NCBI GenBank assembly: GCA_964036045.1
Contig: OZ038380.1
Span: 125,780,899-125,844,898, forward strand
DNA: 64,000 bases
Direction: 5' to 3'
Source: Eutreptiella sp. 'Long Island Sound 2002'
Taxonomy: Eukaryota > Euglenozoa > Euglenophyceae > Eutreptiales > Eutreptiaceae
Below the pieces are notes generated by a model. The model did not search any database. It saw only the letters and a list, made by a program, of their open reading frames with translations, and was not told where the DNA came from. Below, one piece after another: positions 63,439 to 64,000 of this stretch. Position 1 is the stretch's first letter. Every line of letters begins with the position of its first letter. A program made the translations under genes and the position numbers.

Positions 63439-64000
63439 CACTCCATGGCGACTGGTTTCCCAATCCCACGGGGCTGTTGCTTGGCGCTTTCGGCCTCCCT
63501 TCCCATCCCATGTCCCGTTCCCCTTCGCCACATACCGTCACCGGCCCAATCCCCGCTTCCCATGGTTTTCCGATCCCTTTGGGCCGTTGTGTGGCCCGTG
63601 CCACACCCCTGTACTAGCCCCATGCCCCCATCCCACCCCTCATCCCGTGTTTATACCCCACCGGGCCGCCAGCAACCCCGTGGCGCGGGCCCACAGGATC
63701 CTCATCCATCCGGGAAACGTTTCGTGCTCCTTGCACGGGTCGCTCGTATCCTCTCCCCTGCTTCCGCGCACTTGGCGCGCTCTTCTCCACACGTTCCTGT
63801 CCGGGTCGTCTCGCCACTGTTCCTATGTCATTGCACCTTTGGCCCACCTATGCTTTGGCACGAGAACAGAGCGTGACCAGGCGGCTGTGGCCTAGCAGGG
63901 ACGCCACCACACGTACCCCCACTAGGGCTTGGAGGGGAGTTGTGTTCTGTGTTCTGTATGCTTGCACCGCCTGCGGTCTTGCCGTCCTTGACGTCTTCTT
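63439..64000. other. No gene recognised at the right edge
   Basis: C+T-rich sequence with a loose internal repetition of CCCATGG-containing segments (near 63418, 63451 and 63557). The frame 63404-63895 (plus) has no recognisable motif. Confidence 0.5.

Noticed and set aside
1-64000. tRNA, rRNA and spliced-leader RNA genes
   Set aside because: I looked for box A/B-like tRNA signals, conserved rRNA words and a dinoflagellate-type spliced leader and saw none. A covariance-model scan would be the decisive test.

Overview
This window looks like a repeat-dominated, G+C-rich piece of a eukaryotic nuclear genome, probably a protist or alga. The evidence is eukaryote-type retroelements (a chromodomain-bearing Ty3/gypsy pol and LINE-type elements with endonuclease, reverse transcriptase and RNase H), long satellite arrays, and no prokaryotic gene organisation. 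An alveolate or algal source is only a guess. I found no tRNA, rRNA, CRISPR array, spliced leader or convincing single-copy host gene. Almost every long open frame is either a retroelement piece or a by-product of stop-free repeats.

Layout. Bases 1-505 are a dispersed repeat, here called R570. Bases 506-4127 are gene-poor and richer in A+T. A decayed Ty3/gypsy pol lies on the minus strand at 4128-6007. A 979-bp repeat (DR979, 6391-7369) recurs in the same orientation at 61842-62820, exactly 55,451 bp away. Between these bookends, every recognisable LINE fragment (10.5-56.8 kb) is on the minus strand. Two related LINE lineages are present. Alpha supplies an upstream ORF (56.8-52.8 kb), ORF2 pieces (52.8-50.4, 34.5-33.2, 28.4-25.8 and 24.4-20.8 kb) and a downstream ORF, called ORF_B (20.8-17.4 and 12.2-10.5 kb). 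Beta supplies ORF2 (50.4-46.6 kb) and ORF_B (44.6-42.0, 33.2-31.3 kb and three short 3' pieces).

Seven arrays of a 65-bp satellite (Sat65-A to G, about 140 units) are interleaved with these fragments. Array A holds exactly 30 units. Arrays B-D clearly show a 5-unit, 325-bp higher-order repeat, and E-G consist of the same subunit types. Arrays A, B and C each run straight into R570, whose (CCTA)n end is joined to a 5'-truncated LINE fragment. Between 36 and 42 kb the beta 3' end and the satellite together form a still larger tandem unit of 1.7-1.9 kb. Bases 8.6-10.5 and 15-16.7 kb are G/T-rich simple sequence, 57-61 kb is a degenerate minisatellite with recurring hairpins, and 62.8-64 kb holds a weak protease-like frame.

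Taken together this resembles a centromeric, pericentromeric or subtelomeric block built by local duplication of LINE and satellite modules. The most unusual element-level feature is ORF_B, a long extra protein encoded downstream of the reverse transcriptase ORF. It is recognisably the same protein in both lineages despite strong divergence.
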